Assembly (NCBI GenBank): GCA_011009095.1
Contig: VTPC01089975.1
Location: 135,644 to 199,643 of the forward strand
DNA: 64,000 nucleotides
Origin: Ignelater luminosus
Taxonomy: Eukaryota > Arthropoda > Insecta > Coleoptera > Elateridae
Direction: 5' to 3'
In this document: piece by piece, positions 63,530 to 64,000 of the stretch
Numbering within the stretch: the stretch's first letter is position 1
How the letters are laid out: each line of letters starts with the position of its first letter
Translations under genes and position numbers: made by a program
The notes under the pieces: model-generated
What the model was told of the DNA's origin: nothing
Seen by the model: only the letters and a program-made list of their open reading frames with translations
Databases searched by the model: none

Positions 63530-64000
63530 CGAACGGGTCAGTCTCCTCTTCAGTAAATAGATAGTAGATCTAAAAGGTGGAATGGCCAGGAATTACAAGC
63601 ACAATAAGACTCAGCAGACTTGATGGTAGATACTGGATAGTGACATAGCAGACAACTCGAAACCAACCATCGCCTGTGATATTGAGTTGTGGACAAGTTT
63701 GTTGTTTCTGGTGACCCGAATCCCGGAACCTATGCGGAGTATGGGTATGGGATAGTCCAGGTAAGTCGCTGTGATAGATCTTCAAACGATCCTGATTCTT
63801 GATGCAGATGGCTGAAATGGATGGTGATATAGCTCGCAATATTTATTTGCGTACGCGGATGTCGTTTCAAGGATGAAGCACCATGGAGGAAGCTTCAGGA
63901 GACCAGAGAGACCCAATCAAGGTGACGGGTTGATCCAATCGCATACGTCTCCGCTCCCCTCACACAACACACGAATGTAAGCAGTACATGGAGATATCTA
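63530..64000 (+). repeat. Possible dispersed repeat remnant, copy 2 (runs off window)
   Basis: It shares collinear exact words with 9079-9293 (TCTCCTCTTCAGT at 63542 and GAGTTGTGGACA at 63684) but with different internal spacing, as expected for old copies with indels. It is less AT-rich than its flank and continues to the window end. No product is recognised. Confidence 0.4.

Overview
The window looks like nuclear DNA from an insect. It is AT-rich, gene-poor, carries spliced exons and a mariner-type transposon, and its only recognisable host gene reads as an arthropod SoxD transcription factor. I cannot name the species or order. All calls come from reading the sequence; no search was run.

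The host gene lies on the minus strand. A first coding exon (46383 down to 45755) and a second (39487 down to 39316) join in phase across a 6.27 kb intron. Together they give about 267 residues: a low-complexity Ser/Asn/Gly-rich N-terminus with basic nuclear-localisation-like patches, the SoxD segment around RSMDDVLKRLTSKM, then a leucine-zipper coiled coil and a Gln-rich stretch. The DNA-binding HMG box is not in the window. It should lie further along the minus strand, beyond position 1, so positions 1 to 39315 are read as one very long intron. Sequence to the right of 46388 is upstream: 5' UTR, introns, promoter or intergenic DNA.

The rest is non-coding. (a) A mariner element at 27393-28647 has both terminal inverted repeats and TA flanks, but its transposase is dead. 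(b) Several repeat structures stand out: an AT-rich degenerate array with TTAGGTTA-like motifs (16.2-19.35 kb); a 21-bp minisatellite at two loci, one of which reverses orientation inside the array (14.1 and 23.5 kb); a purine-rich degenerate array with a 90-bp triplication (32.4-34.4 kb); two roughly 0.4 kb tandem duplications inside the SoxD intron (41.77-42.63 and 43.02-43.90 kb); and a degraded tandem array at 49.07-50.45 kb. (c) Several islands are visibly less AT-rich and lack a credible coding frame (about 1.9, 20.2, 36.1, 38.5, 46.7, 52.6, 53.0, 57.4, 59.4 and 61.0 kb). Around a developmental regulator these are candidate conserved enhancers, but that is inference. (d) There is an assembly gap of Ns at 56893-57174.

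Nearly all short open frames are what chance gives in such DNA. I found no convincing tRNA, rRNA, CRISPR array or second host gene. The most useful items to follow up are the SoxD 5' end (a possible 82-nt UTR intron and a palindrome just upstream of the start), the shared, orientation-reversing 21-bp minisatellite, and the tandem duplications inside the intron.
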